The notes under the pieces are model-generated. The model saw nothing but the letters and a program-made list of their open reading frames with translations, ran no database searches and had not been told where the DNA came from. Below, one piece after another: positions 34,942 through 43,285 of a stretch of DNA of 64,000 bases. Made by a program: the position numbers and the translations under genes. This DNA is from Synechococcus sp. Nb3U1. Lineage in GTDB: Bacteria; Cyanobacteriota; Cyanobacteriia; Thermostichales; Thermostichaceae. The DNA is taken from contig NZ_JAKFYQ010000002.1 in assembly GCF_021533835.1 (NCBI RefSeq), forward strand, positions 496,001 to 560,000. The letters run 5' to 3'. How positions within the stretch are numbered: position 1 is the stretch's first letter; each line of letters begins with the position of its first letter.

Positions 34942-35700
34942 GTGGTGCCGTTAGCAACCTATGAGATTTTGGGGGTGAACCTACACCTTGTCCTGCCAGA
35001 GGCCAACCTAGAGGGATACAGAACCTGGATTGAGGCGCGGCTGGCAGCGGGGCAGGGGGCGCAGGTGGTGACCTGCAATCCGGAAATGATCATGCTGGCT
35101 CATCAGAATCCAACCTTTGCCCAAGTGCTACAAATGGCGGAATTGGTGATCCCAGATGGAACCGGGGTGGTGTGGGCTTTGCGGCGGCAACGGATCCCGG
35201 TGCGACGGGTGCCTGGCATTGAGTTGGCGGAATCCTTGATTCAAACCTCGGCACAGCGGGGGTGGCGCTTGGCCTTGGTGGGGGGAAAGCCTGATGTCAA
35301 TCAAGCAGCACTTCAACGCTGGCAGGCGCAGTGCCCGCAGTTATCCCTCTGGGGTTACCACGGCTACTTCTCGCCACAACAAGAGGTAGAGCTTTTACAA
35401 GCCCTGCAGGAATTTCAGCCGCAGGTGGTGTTGGTGGGTTTGGGATCCCCGCGTCAGGAGCTTTGGATTCAGGCTCGGCGGGGCCTTTCGCCTGGGGCGA
35501 TCTGGATTGGCGTAGGGGGCAGCTTCGATATTTGGGCGGGCAAAAAAGAGCGTGCCCCCCGCTGGTGGCGTGACCATCACTTGGAATGGTTGTATCGTCT
35601 CTATCAGGAACCCTGGCGCTGGCGACGGATGTTAGCTTTGCCCAGGTTTGTCTGGCGGGTGCTGCGGGATCCCTCTTCCCGGAAGGGTTTGGGTTCTTAG
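34942..35700 (+). CDS. WecG/TagA/CpsF-family glycosyltransferase
   Basis: 252 residues from a GTG (GTG GTG CCG) with AAGGGG nearby. VTCNPEMIMLAHQNPTF, LVIPDGTGVVWALR, RVPGIELAESLI, LVGGKPDV and LVGLGSPRQELWI are the family motifs, followed by WIGVGGSFDIWAGKKERAP. Members transfer N-acetylmannosamine or other sugars from a nucleotide donor to a lipid carrier for cell-surface polymers. No polysaccharide cluster is nearby; ftsE follows 41 bp later on the same strand. Confidence 0.92.
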   Translation: MVPLATYEILGVNLHLVLPEANLEGYRTWIEARLAAGQGAQVVTCNPEMIMLAHQNPTFAQVLQMAELVIPDGTGVVWALRRQRIPVRRVPGIELAESLIQTSAQRGWRLALVGGKPDVNQAALQRWQAQCPQLSLWGYHGYFSPQQEVELLQALQEFQPQVVLVGLGSPRQELWIQARRGLSPGAIWIGVGGSFDIWAGKKERAPRWWRDHHLEWLYRLYQEPWRWRRMLALPRFVWRVLRDPSSRKGLGS

Positions 35701-35741
35701 TCTCGGCACCGAGTCTTCTCCTTCTCTAGGCTCTTTTCACC

Positions 35742-36578
35742 ATGATCGGTCAACACGTCGGCTATAACCCTCGTTCCCGCAGTTCCTGGGCCAGCACCGC
35801 CCCCACACCCACCTGTCCCACCCAAGCCGACCCAGAGGCCACCTTGGGGTTTTACGGCAGCCCTCAGCCCTCAGCCCTGCGAGCCATGAATAGCATGGTG
35901 TCGTTGCGGGGGGTGAGTAAAGTATTTCCCAACGGCAATCTGGTGTTGCGGGATGTGGATTTGGAAGTGCGCCCCGGCGAGTTTGTGTTTGTGACAGGGG
36001 TATCGGGTGCAGGCAAGTCTACTCTGTTACGGCTGCTCTACGGCGCCGACCAAGCCACTCAAGGTACGGTCATGGTGGATCAAGTATGTCTGTTTTCTTC
36101 CGAGGGCCATCGCCCCTATCGGATCCCCACCCGTCCTCTGGCAATGTTGCGGCGGCGGCTGGGGGTAGTGTTTCAAGACTATCGCCTCCTGGCCAACCGC
36201 ACGTTGGGAGAAAATGTTGCTTTTGTGCTGCGAGCGCAGGGGCTGTCTCCTGCCGAAATTCGCCGCCGCATCGGGCCGACCCTGAAGATGGTGGGACTGA
36301 CGGAAAAACGAGATCGCTTTCCCCACGAGCTTTCCGGGGGTGAGCAACAGCGCCTCAGCTTGGCCCGCGCTATTGTCAATATGCCTGTATTGTTGCTAGC
36401 GGATGAGCCGACGGGAAACCTGGATCCGGAAAACTCCCTGCTGGTTTTACAGATTTTGGAACGGCTCAATTCCTTTGGGGTGACGATCATGATGACCAGC
36501 CATGACCCTTATTTGGTGGAGCGGGCTGGGCATCGGGTGGTGCGAGTGGAGGGAGGACGTCTGTATGATATGCGCTGA
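35742..36578 (+). CDS. ftsE: Cell division ABC ATPase FtsE
   Basis: 278 residues. VTGVSGAGKSTLLRLL is the Walker A region, VVFQDYRLLANRTLGENVAF the Q loop, LSGGEQQRLSLARAI the signature and VLLLADEPTGNLDPE the Walker B. GVTIMMTSHD completes it. FtsE pairs with FtsX to control peptidoglycan hydrolases at the septum. The first 48 residues are low in conservation; an internal Met (35886) could be the true start. ftsX follows after 91 bp. Confidence 0.92.
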   Translation: MIGQHVGYNPRSRSSWASTAPTPTCPTQADPEATLGFYGSPQPSALRAMNSMVSLRGVSKVFPNGNLVLRDVDLEVRPGEFVFVTGVSGAGKSTLLRLLYGADQATQGTVMVDQVCLFSSEGHRPYRIPTRPLAMLRRRLGVVFQDYRLLANRTLGENVAFVLRAQGLSPAEIRRRIGPTLKMVGLTEKRDRFPHELSGGEQQRLSLARAIVNMPVLLLADEPTGNLDPENSLLVLQILERLNSFGVTIMMTSHDPYLVERAGHRVVRVEGGRLYDMR

Positions 36579-36669
36579 AGGGCCGCTGGGATCCGGCAGT
36601 CGGAATCGCCATTTTGCTCTACGGGATCCCTGGGGTTGGATGAGTGTTGGGCGCATAGTGGGGCGGTGA

Positions 36670-37587
36670 ATGATGATGCAATCTCTCTCCCGATTTCTGA
36701 ATAAGACCCGATATCTGCTGCAGGAGACCTTTTTGGGGTTACGGCGGGGTGGCTGGCTAAACTGGGCTGCTGTGAGTACCCTGTTGGTGCTGCTGTTCCT
36801 GGTGGGGATTAGCGTCGAGCTGTCGTGGGGGGTCGATGCGACGGTGCAGTCCCTGGGAGGACAGTTGGAGATCTCCGCCTATCTGGAGCCGGAACGGCGA
36901 GCGGTGGATTTGCAGCCCCAAGTCACCCAATTGCCTCATGTGGCGGAAGTGAACGTGATCACCAAAGATCAAGCATGGCGTACCCTGCTGCTGGAGATGG
37001 GCATTCAGGATGAGGCGGCTATCGAGACGCAATTGGGGGATAACCCCCTCGTGGATGCGATGCGGGTGAAGGCGGATTCTGCCGAGGCCCTTGGGGAGGT
37101 GGCCGCTCAGATTCGCCAACTGGAGGGGGTGGATGAAGTCTATTACGGCGACCGGGTGGTGGAGCAACTGGGACAGATCCAGGAAATGCTGCGCCTGGGA
37201 TCCCTGGGGATAACCGGGGTGTTGGCCCTGACGGCGGTGGCGGTGATCACCACGACGATTCGCCTGATCGTCATGGCCCGTCGGCGCGAGATCGAGGTGA
37301 TGCAACTGGTGGGGGCGACGGCGGCGTGGATTTATCTGCCCTTTATTTTACAGGGCTGCCTGTTTGGGGTGGTCAGTGCGGTGGGGGCCTGGGGATTGGT
37401 GTTGGGATCCCAGCAATTGCTGCAGGAGCTGTTGGAGAAGTTGATCGCCTTCCCATTCTTGAAAGTGGTGCAGGCGGATGCGAATCGGTTGGAGTTTTGG
37501 TTTTTGCCCCTGATGCTTTTGGGAATGGGGGTTTTTCTGGGCACCACCAGCAGTTTGATCGCGGTGCGCAAGTCCGCAGGCCGCTGA
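36670..37587 (+). CDS. ftsX: Cell division protein FtsX
   Basis: 305 residues with four membrane spans: about 30-49, then after a 120-residue external domain (LPHVAEVNVITKDQAWRTLL) spans at about 178-198, 218-243 and 275-297. This is the FtsX topology. LRLIVMARRREIEVMQLVGAT is the cytoplasmic coupling region typical of FtsX/MacB permeases. It works with FtsE in the plasma membrane. It is immediately downstream of ftsE. The head has three consecutive Met codons, so the exact start is uncertain. Confidence 0.93.
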   Translation: MMMQSLSRFLNKTRYLLQETFLGLRRGGWLNWAAVSTLLVLLFLVGISVELSWGVDATVQSLGGQLEISAYLEPERRAVDLQPQVTQLPHVAEVNVITKDQAWRTLLLEMGIQDEAAIETQLGDNPLVDAMRVKADSAEALGEVAAQIRQLEGVDEVYYGDRVVEQLGQIQEMLRLGSLGITGVLALTAVAVITTTIRLIVMARRREIEVMQLVGATAAWIYLPFILQGCLFGVVSAVGAWGLVLGSQQLLQELLEKLIAFPFLKVVQADANRLEFWFLPLMLLGMGVFLGTTSSLIAVRKSAGR

Positions 37588-37755
37588 TTTGGGTTACTCA
37601 GCCCCATGTCTGATATAACATTTTCTGCCGAAGCCCCAACCCTCTGTAGAACTGTAAAGCCATCAGAATAGGAAAGTGTGCTTGCGGTTGGCATCAAGAA
37701 GATGTCAGTCTAGGGAATCGAAGGGATCCCTTATAACCGTACTCTGCCAGGGCTC

Positions 37756-38139
37756 ATGAATTTTTTTGGTGTTGGACTGCCGGAAATGTTGGTCATCTTT
37801 ACGGTGGCTCTGCTGGTCTTTGGGCCACGAAAACTGCCCGAGATCGGTCGTACCTTGGCCAAAACCCTGCGCAGCTTGCAGGATGCCTCCAAGGAGTTTG
37901 AGACCCAACTGAACAAAGAGGCTCGGGAGCTGGAAAAAGCCACCCGCACTGCAACAACCGCTGCTGCTCCCCCTAAGGTTGCCACAACGGCAGCTAAGGC
38001 TCAGCCCAAAACCGAATCGGTAGCTACAGCAGATACGCCTGCAGGGCCTCTGGCCGAGATGGAACCCACCCCCGAACCCGAACCGGTGGCCGCCGCCACC
38101 CCTGAAGCCGACCACCCTCAAACAGCAGACGCTGCCTAA
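37756..38139 (+). CDS. tatA: TatA/B/E twin-arginine translocase subunit
   Basis: 127 residues: one N-terminal membrane helix, the FGPRKLPEIGRTLAKTLRSLQDASKEFE hinge and amphipathic helix, and a long Ala/Pro/Glu-rich tail. This is the TatA/TatE form found in cyanobacteria and thylakoids; cyanobacterial TatA and TatB roles cannot be separated by sequence alone. It forms the pore for folded, twin-arginine proteins such as the ferritin-like one in this window. A small gene follows 9 bp later. Confidence 0.93.
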   Translation: MNFFGVGLPEMLVIFTVALLVFGPRKLPEIGRTLAKTLRSLQDASKEFETQLNKEARELEKATRTATTAAAPPKVATTAAKAQPKTESVATADTPAGPLAEMEPTPEPEPVAAATPEADHPQTADAA

Positions 38140-38148
38140 TTTTCTCCC

Positions 38149-38409
38149 ATGGATCGCTTCAACCCGCTTTGCTTTGGCATGGAAATTACGCGCATGTTCG
38201 AGCAGGGGCAGTCCTACTTTGCTCCTGCGAAGGTGGAAACTTGGCTGCGGCAGCACAATCAAAACCCCTCCGACTACGAGATCTCCTTTCATCAGGAGTT
38301 GCCCCCGGTCGGCTCCTCGGCAGTGATGTGGATTCGTATTGACCTGAAGCGCCTGGATGGACAGCCAGTGGATCCCTGGTTGTTGGAGGAGATCAACCGC
38401 GTCGACTGA
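38149..38409 (+). CDS. Small conserved protein downstream of tatA
   Basis: 86 residues, soluble and moderately hydrophobic, with VETWLRQHNQNPSDYEISFHQELPP in the middle and a conserved-looking DPWLLEEINRVD end. I do not recognise the family. It is 9 bp after tatA, so very likely cotranscribed with it. No motif suggests a function. Confidence 0.6.
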   Translation: MDRFNPLCFGMEITRMFEQGQSYFAPAKVETWLRQHNQNPSDYEISFHQELPPVGSSAVMWIRIDLKRLDGQPVDPWLLEEINRVD

Positions 38410-38492
38410 GCGCCAGTGGATAGAGTTCCTCTAGTTTTTTCCTGCTATCTACAGCCCTATCCACAGCCCATTAACCTAGCAAGCCCCACTCC

Positions 38493-38810
38493 ATGCCCTA
38501 TGACAACCTCTGCAAAGCCCTAGTGGAGTTGAACCCTTTGCCCTTTGTCCATTGGTTGATTGGGCAAGACCCCCGTACTCATTCAGATTCTCAAAACCGA
38601 ATTGTCCGTCGGGCCGATTTGGTCAGTTTCTTACAAGTTGGAACACAAGTTCTGCATTTGGAATTTCAGACGGATCCCGACCCTGAGATGCCCTTGCGGA
38701 TGTTGGACTACTTTGTGCGCCTACGCCGGCAATATCGCTGTGAAGTGCTGCAGATAGTGTGCTGTTTTTACGTTAGAGCGGCTCCAGACTGGTGCAGATT
38801 GACCGCTTAG
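38493..38810 (+). pseudogene. Broken Rpn-family (PD-(D/E)XK nuclease/transposase) gene
   Basis: MPYDNLCKALVELNPLPFVHWL opens like Rpn/COG5464 proteins, but the ILKTELSV...P motif is read in another frame (about 38579-38602) and the frame returns for RADLVSFLQVGTQVLHLEFQTDPDPEMPLRMLDYFVRLRRQYRCEV. The usual C-terminal half is missing. A small deletion near 38600 followed by loss of the 3' part explains this. The 284-bp gap after it holds nothing else I can identify. Confidence 0.75.
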
Positions 38811-39094
38811 ACGGTTGTTCTTCAAAACAGGCCTCGATACCGCAGGTTGGCAGAGACAAATCTAAAGATTGGCAGATTAGCTCAGTGTGTTGCAGTGCAC
38901 TTGCAGTCAGAGTACTATTCCTGTGCCCTTTGCCGGGTGGATCCCTCGGATGGGTAGGGGTAAGTGGGCCTAGAGCCTAACCCACAAAGACCCGCATGCG
39001 GGATCCCGATTCGCCAGATTATATCCTAGGAATGCTTGCTCCAGACCAAATCCAGGCCGTAGGGTGAAAAGGTTGAGCGTTTTTGCCCCTGCCT

Positions 39095-39943
39095 ATGCCC
39101 AGTGCCACCCTGTTGGTGTCTTGCCCCGATCAAAAAGGGTTGGTAGCCAAGCTCTCCGCTTTCATCCACAGCTACGACGGCAACATCATCCACGCCGATC
39201 ACCATACGGATCCTGAAGCGGGGTTGTTCTTGAGCCGCATCGAGTGGGATCTACAGGGCTTCCAACTGGAACGGGCGGAAATGATTCCGGCTTTTTCGGG
39301 CATTGCCCGTGGCATCCAGGCCAACTGGGAACTGCACTTTTCCGATGCCTGCCCCCGCATTGCCCTCTGGGCTAGCAAACAAACCCACTGCCTGCTGGAT
39401 CTGATCTGGCGGCAACGGGCCGGGGAGTTACCCGCCGAGATCCCCCTGATCATCAGCAATCACCCGGATTTGGAGTCGGTGGCCCGTTCCTTTGGCATCG
39501 ACTACCACTACATCCCCGTCTCGGCTCCCCAGAAAGCAGAAGCCGAGGCACGACAACTGGCCCTCTTAAAGGAGTATCACATTGACTTGGTGGTGCTGGC
39601 CAAATACATGCAGGTTTTGAGCGGATCCCTGCTCCGCCACTCCCCGCCAGTGATCAACATTCACCACTCGACGCTACCCGCCTTTGCCGGGGCCAACCCT
39701 TACCACCGCGCCCATCAACGGGGGGTGAAAATCATCGGTGCGACGGCCCACTACGCCACGGAAGATCTGGATGAAGGGCCGATCATCGAGCAGGATGTGG
39801 TACGGGTGAGCCACCGCGACACTGTGGCCGATCTCATCCGCAAGGGTCGAGATATGGAGCGGGTGGTACTGGCACGGGCCGTGCGCTATCACCTGGAAAA
39901 TCGGGTGCTGGTCTACCAGAATAAAACGGTGGTCTTTGCTTGA
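39095..39943 (+). CDS. purU: Formyltetrahydrofolate deformylase
   Basis: 282 residues from ATG 39095; the TTG at 39083 is a possible earlier start. An ACT domain opens it (LLVSCPDQKGLVAKLSAFIHSYDGNI), followed by the formyltransferase-like catalytic domain with VLAKYMQVLSGSLLR, NIHHSTLPAFAGANPYHRAHQRGVKIIGATAHYATEDLDEGPII. The Asn-His-Asp triad is complete. The enzyme releases formate from 10-formyl-THF, balancing one-carbon units. It is convergent with the ABC ATPase gene, 18 bp apart. Confidence 0.95.
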   Translation: MPSATLLVSCPDQKGLVAKLSAFIHSYDGNIIHADHHTDPEAGLFLSRIEWDLQGFQLERAEMIPAFSGIARGIQANWELHFSDACPRIALWASKQTHCLLDLIWRQRAGELPAEIPLIISNHPDLESVARSFGIDYHYIPVSAPQKAEAEARQLALLKEYHIDLVVLAKYMQVLSGSLLRHSPPVINIHHSTLPAFAGANPYHRAHQRGVKIIGATAHYATEDLDEGPIIEQDVVRVSHRDTVADLIRKGRDMERVVLARAVRYHLENRVLVYQNKTVVFA

Positions 39944-39961
39944 GAAACAGACCAGACTTCT

Positions 39962-40744
39962 TCAGGACGTAGCGCTGCTCAAAGGGATCCCTTGCCGTTC
40001 TCTCAAGAGGGTCATGATCTCATCTTTCACGTCTTGGAAAGCTGGGGTGCGCTTGAGGCCGTAGTTCCGTTGGCTGGGCAAGTTCACCAACATCTCCCGC
40101 TTCACCCGACCGGGATGGGAGGTAAGCACGTAAATGCGCTGCGACAGAAACACCGCCTCTTCCACATCGTGGGTGATCATCAAAATTGAAGTGCGGGTTC
40201 GTTGCCAGAGATCCAGCAAAAACTCCTGCATCGTCTCTTTGGTTTGCACATCCAAAGCGCCAAAAGGCTCATCCAGAAGCAAAATCTTCGGTTGGGCCGC
40301 CAGCGCACGGGCAATCGCCACCCGCTGTTTCATGCCACCAGAGAGTTGCTTGGGCAGGGCTTTGGCAAAGCGCTCTAGGCCGACGATCTCGAGGAAATAG
40401 TCCACCTGTGCCACTCGTTCCTGCCGCTTCACCCCCTGAAGCTTCAGGCCAAAACCGACATTTTCCGCCACGTTCATCCATGGGTAGAGGGTATAGGACT
40501 GGAACACCACCCCCCGATCTGCCCCCGGCCCGATTACCGGCTCGCCATCAACGCTAATGGAGCCCTGGCTGGGCTGATCCAACCCAGCGATCAGGCGCAG
40601 CAGGGTAGTCTTACCAGAGCCAGAAGCCCCCACCACACAGACAAACTCCCCCGACTCCACATGCAAATTCACCCCATCCAAAGCCAAGATGGAGCCTTGT
40701 CGGGTAGGAAAGGATTTACTCAGGCCGACCACTTCCAGATGCAC
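39962..40744 (-). CDS. ABC importer ATPase, nitrate/sulfonate/taurine type
   Basis: 260 residues: GASGSGKTTLLRLIAGL Walker A, VVFQSYTLYPWMNVAENVGFGL Q loop, LSGGMKQRVAIARAL signature and ILLLDEPFGALDVQ Walker B. This is the SsuB/TauB/NrtD group. It is the last gene of a three-gene operon with the permease (12 bp upstream) and the binding protein. The imported solute is unknown. Confidence 0.9.
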   Translation of the reverse strand: MHLEVVGLSKSFPTRQGSILALDGVNLHVESGEFVCVVGASGSGKTTLLRLIAGLDQPSQGSISVDGEPVIGPGADRGVVFQSYTLYPWMNVAENVGFGLKLQGVKRQERVAQVDYFLEIVGLERFAKALPKQLSGGMKQRVAIARALAAQPKILLLDEPFGALDVQTKETMQEFLLDLWQRTRTSILMITHDVEEAVFLSQRIYVLTSHPGRVKREMLVNLPSQRNYGLKRTPAFQDVKDEIMTLLRERQGIPLSSATS

Positions 40745-40756
40745 AGCACCACCTCC

Positions 40757-41590
40757 TCACAAGAAGGCCCAACGGCAGGTCAAACGCACCAAACGCCGCA
40801 ACAGCAAATCCAGCAGAAAACCGATCAGACCCAAGACGATTAAGCAGGCAAAAATCTCGTCGGTTCTAAAAAAGCGTTGGGCCAACTGGATCCGCTTGCC
40901 TAGCCCCTCGTTGGCTGCCACCAATTCCGCCACAACTACCAAGTTCCAGGAGGCGGCCATATTGATGCGAAAGGCATCCAGGATGTTGGGGGTGATATAG
41001 GGCGTGATCACCTGCAACAACATCTGCCAACGCCGTCCCCCCAAGGTGTAGGTGGCCTCGATCAGCTCTTTGGGGATGAACTTCACGGCATCCATGATCA
41101 TCAGCATGTTAAAAAAAACGGTGCCGATGAAAATCAAGCCAATTTTGGGGGCTTCATCCAACCCCAGGTAGATGATCAACAGCGGGATAAAAGCCGGGGC
41201 CGGCATATAGCGAAAAATGCCGCTAATCGGCTCAATCAGGGCGCGGATGCTGGCAAAAGTGCCCATGGCAATCCCAAGCGGGGTCGCCACCACTGCTGCC
41301 AGCAGAAAACCACTGCTGACCCTCCCAAAGCTGGCCAGGATGTCAGTCCACAGCAATCCATCTCGCCACAGGCGCATTAGGGCTGCCCACACCAACGGCG
41401 GCGAAGGCAAAAAACGCGGTGGCACCCACCCTGACACCGATAGACCCCACCACAAAGCAAAGGGTACCAACACCGACAACACCGACAACACCAGAGCCAG
41501 TGGGCGTGGGATCCCTTCCGCGATGCGCCAAAACACCGTCGGGGGCAGACTAGGGCGGACGGGGGGAGATTCAACCGGGGCCGTTAGCAT
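40757..41590 (-). CDS. ABC importer permease, SsuC/TauC type
   Basis: 277 residues with six hydrophobic segments and a typical coupling stretch EATYTLGGRRWQMLLQVITPYITPNILDAFRINMAASW (EAA motif, about 177-214). This is the SsuC/TauC/NrtB family of plasma-membrane permeases. It lies between the binding protein and the ATPase genes, 52 bp and 12 bp away. Solute not known; it could be a sulfonate, nitrate/cyanate or a thiamine-precursor-like compound. Confidence 0.9.
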   Translation of the reverse strand: MLTAPVESPPVRPSLPPTVFWRIAEGIPRPLALVLSVLSVLVPFALWWGLSVSGWVPPRFLPSPPLVWAALMRLWRDGLLWTDILASFGRVSSGFLLAAVVATPLGIAMGTFASIRALIEPISGIFRYMPAPAFIPLLIIYLGLDEAPKIGLIFIGTVFFNMLMIMDAVKFIPKELIEATYTLGGRRWQMLLQVITPYITPNILDAFRINMAASWNLVVVAELVAANEGLGKRIQLAQRFFRTDEIFACLIVLGLIGFLLDLLLRRLVRLTCRWAFL

Positions 41591-41642
41591 CCTACCTTCT
41601 CACCTCCTGAAGGGATCCCTGCAGTCTCAACACTGACCGGAA

Positions 41643-42674
41643 TCACTGTCCAACTCCAACCGACTCGGCATAGGTGCGGATGAAGCGGTCATCGAACAAC
41701 GCATCCAGATCTTCAGGCCCTGCCGGAATAAAGCCTACCCCTACCATGAACTCCGTCATCTGCACCGCTGCGTAGCGCATATGTTGCATTCCCTCGCCAG
41801 GGCTAAAGGCTTCTAGATTGTCTTCAATCGTGAAGAAACGGGTACCATCCTTGAACAGTTGCAGTTGTTCGGGGGTGACCCCGGCCCGCCTGGCCATAAT
41901 TTCGTCCGCGCGTTCCGGGTTTTCCTCCATAAATTTCAAGATATCGAACCAACTGTTCACCAAAGCTTGCACCTGATCTGGCTGCTCGTCGATCAGCTTT
42001 TGGCTTACCACCAGCAAATCCGGAATCGCCCCAGGAAACTCCGCCGAAGAAAACAGCTCTTTGCTGCCGGGGCGCTCTAGGGCCGTCAACCAGAAAGGTG
42101 GGAAAGCGCCGACGGCATCCACTTGTCCAGCGGCAAAAGCGGCGGCAGCAGCCCCGGTTTCTAGCGGCACAATCGTCACGTCATCCCGAGAAAACCCCTC
42201 CCGTTCTAGGCCGAGCGTCAGGAGAAAGTCATCCACTACCCCCTCTTCTACGGCCACCCGCTTCCCGACGAGATCGGCAATGGTGTTGATCTCTTCACTG
42301 ACGATGATCTTGTCGTTGCCTGCCGAGTTGTCGTTCACCAGCACCACCACCTGGCCATTCACAGATTCCGGCGCAAAGGAGATGGTGTCGTTCAGGGTCT
42401 GAGTGTTGGCATCCAATTGCCCGGCGGCGAAGGCTTCCATCGACTCTATATAGCCATCAAACCAGCGCAACTGCACATTGGCCCCGTTTTTTTCGAAGAT
42501 ACCCTCTTCCTCGCCAATCGCCCACGGCCACCATCCGGCCCAGTTGCTATAGCCCATTTGAATCGGGGTTTGTGCAAAAGCTGGGATTGCCCCCCCGAAC
42601 AAGAGGGTTGGCAGCAGTCCCAGCATCCAAGATAGGAACTGACGGCGACGCGGGATCCGTGGCGAAGAAGTCAT
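41643..42674 (-). CDS. ABC importer substrate-binding protein (NMT1/SsuA-like)
   Basis: 343 residues. A twin-arginine-like head PRRRQFLSWMLGLLPTLLFGG and AFA cleavage site (near residue 34) precede the mature SBP: MGYSNWAGWWPWAIGEEEGIFEKNGANVQL, LNDTISFAPE and VAVEEGVVDDFLLTLGLE. It is in the NMT1/SsuA-like fold and the export signal suggests Tat secretion in folded form. It is first of the importer operon and has no regulator nearby. The ligand cannot be read from the sequence. Confidence 0.87.
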   Translation of the reverse strand: MTSSPRIPRRRQFLSWMLGLLPTLLFGGAIPAFAQTPIQMGYSNWAGWWPWAIGEEEGIFEKNGANVQLRWFDGYIESMEAFAAGQLDANTQTLNDTISFAPESVNGQVVVLVNDNSAGNDKIIVSEEINTIADLVGKRVAVEEGVVDDFLLTLGLEREGFSRDDVTIVPLETGAAAAAFAAGQVDAVGAFPPFWLTALERPGSKELFSSAEFPGAIPDLLVVSQKLIDEQPDQVQALVNSWFDILKFMEENPERADEIMARRAGVTPEQLQLFKDGTRFFTIEDNLEAFSPGEGMQHMRYAAVQMTEFMVGVGFIPAGPEDLDALFDDRFIRTYAESVGVGQ

Positions 42675-42806
42675 AAGCCCTAGAGGGTAAACAGCAATGT
42701 AACCAGCCTGAGAATAAACCGTTCACAGGGGTTGATTCCAGAGTCTGCTGAAGAAGATCATCAGATTGTTGAATTGGCTACGGATTTTCTCTCTGCTAAC
42801 GCTCGA

Positions 42807-43115
42807 TTAGTAGTCAAAAGTCATGGGGGAAAAGCGGGAGGATTGGGGTTTGCCCGGCCCAGAGGTAGGCTCCGCTTCGGGATCTGCGAAGGTTTCTGCG
42901 TCTTGCTTCAGTTTCTGCATGGCTTGGTCGATTTCCTGGAGCCGGGTGTGAATTTGCCCTTGTCGTTCCTGAATTGATTCCAATTCTTGGTTGAGCCGTT
43001 GCTTTTCCACCGTCAACTGTTGCATCTCGGCGTAGAGGGCGGATTCGGTTTTGCGGCGGGGGATCGAGCGTAGCTTCGGGCGAGGGCGGGAGCGGGGCAC
43101 ACGGGGCAAACTCAT
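42807..43115 (-). CDS. GvpV-like protein
   Basis: 102 residues from the ATG at 43113-43115. An Arg/Pro-rich head (RPRPKLRSIPRRKTESALY) leads into a coiled coil, QQLTVEKQRLNQELESIQER, and a QIHTRLQEID repeat, then a short tail ending MTFDY. This matches my recollection of GvpV of cyanobacterial gas-vesicle clusters (IPxRKT...YxxLxxLxxEKxRLxxEL..). No gvpA, gvpC or gvpN lies near. The nearest related gene is the GvpL/F type at 5236-6039, 37 kb away. Confidence 0.55.
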   Translation of the reverse strand: MSLPRVPRSRPRPKLRSIPRRKTESALYAEMQQLTVEKQRLNQELESIQERQGQIHTRLQEIDQAMQKLKQDAETFADPEAEPTSGPGKPQSSRFSPMTFDY

Positions 43116-43285
43116 GATCAAGATCCCAGTCAGAAGTTGTGGGCATATCCTAGCAGGGAGCCTTACCCAGATAGGGATCGTCCTCGGATGGGATCGATCC
43201 AGTTCCCTACAGTGATGAAGATCTCCTGCTTCCGAATGAAAGATTAAGATATGCGGATGCCCCAGCAGAAAGGATCCGTTTGTCC

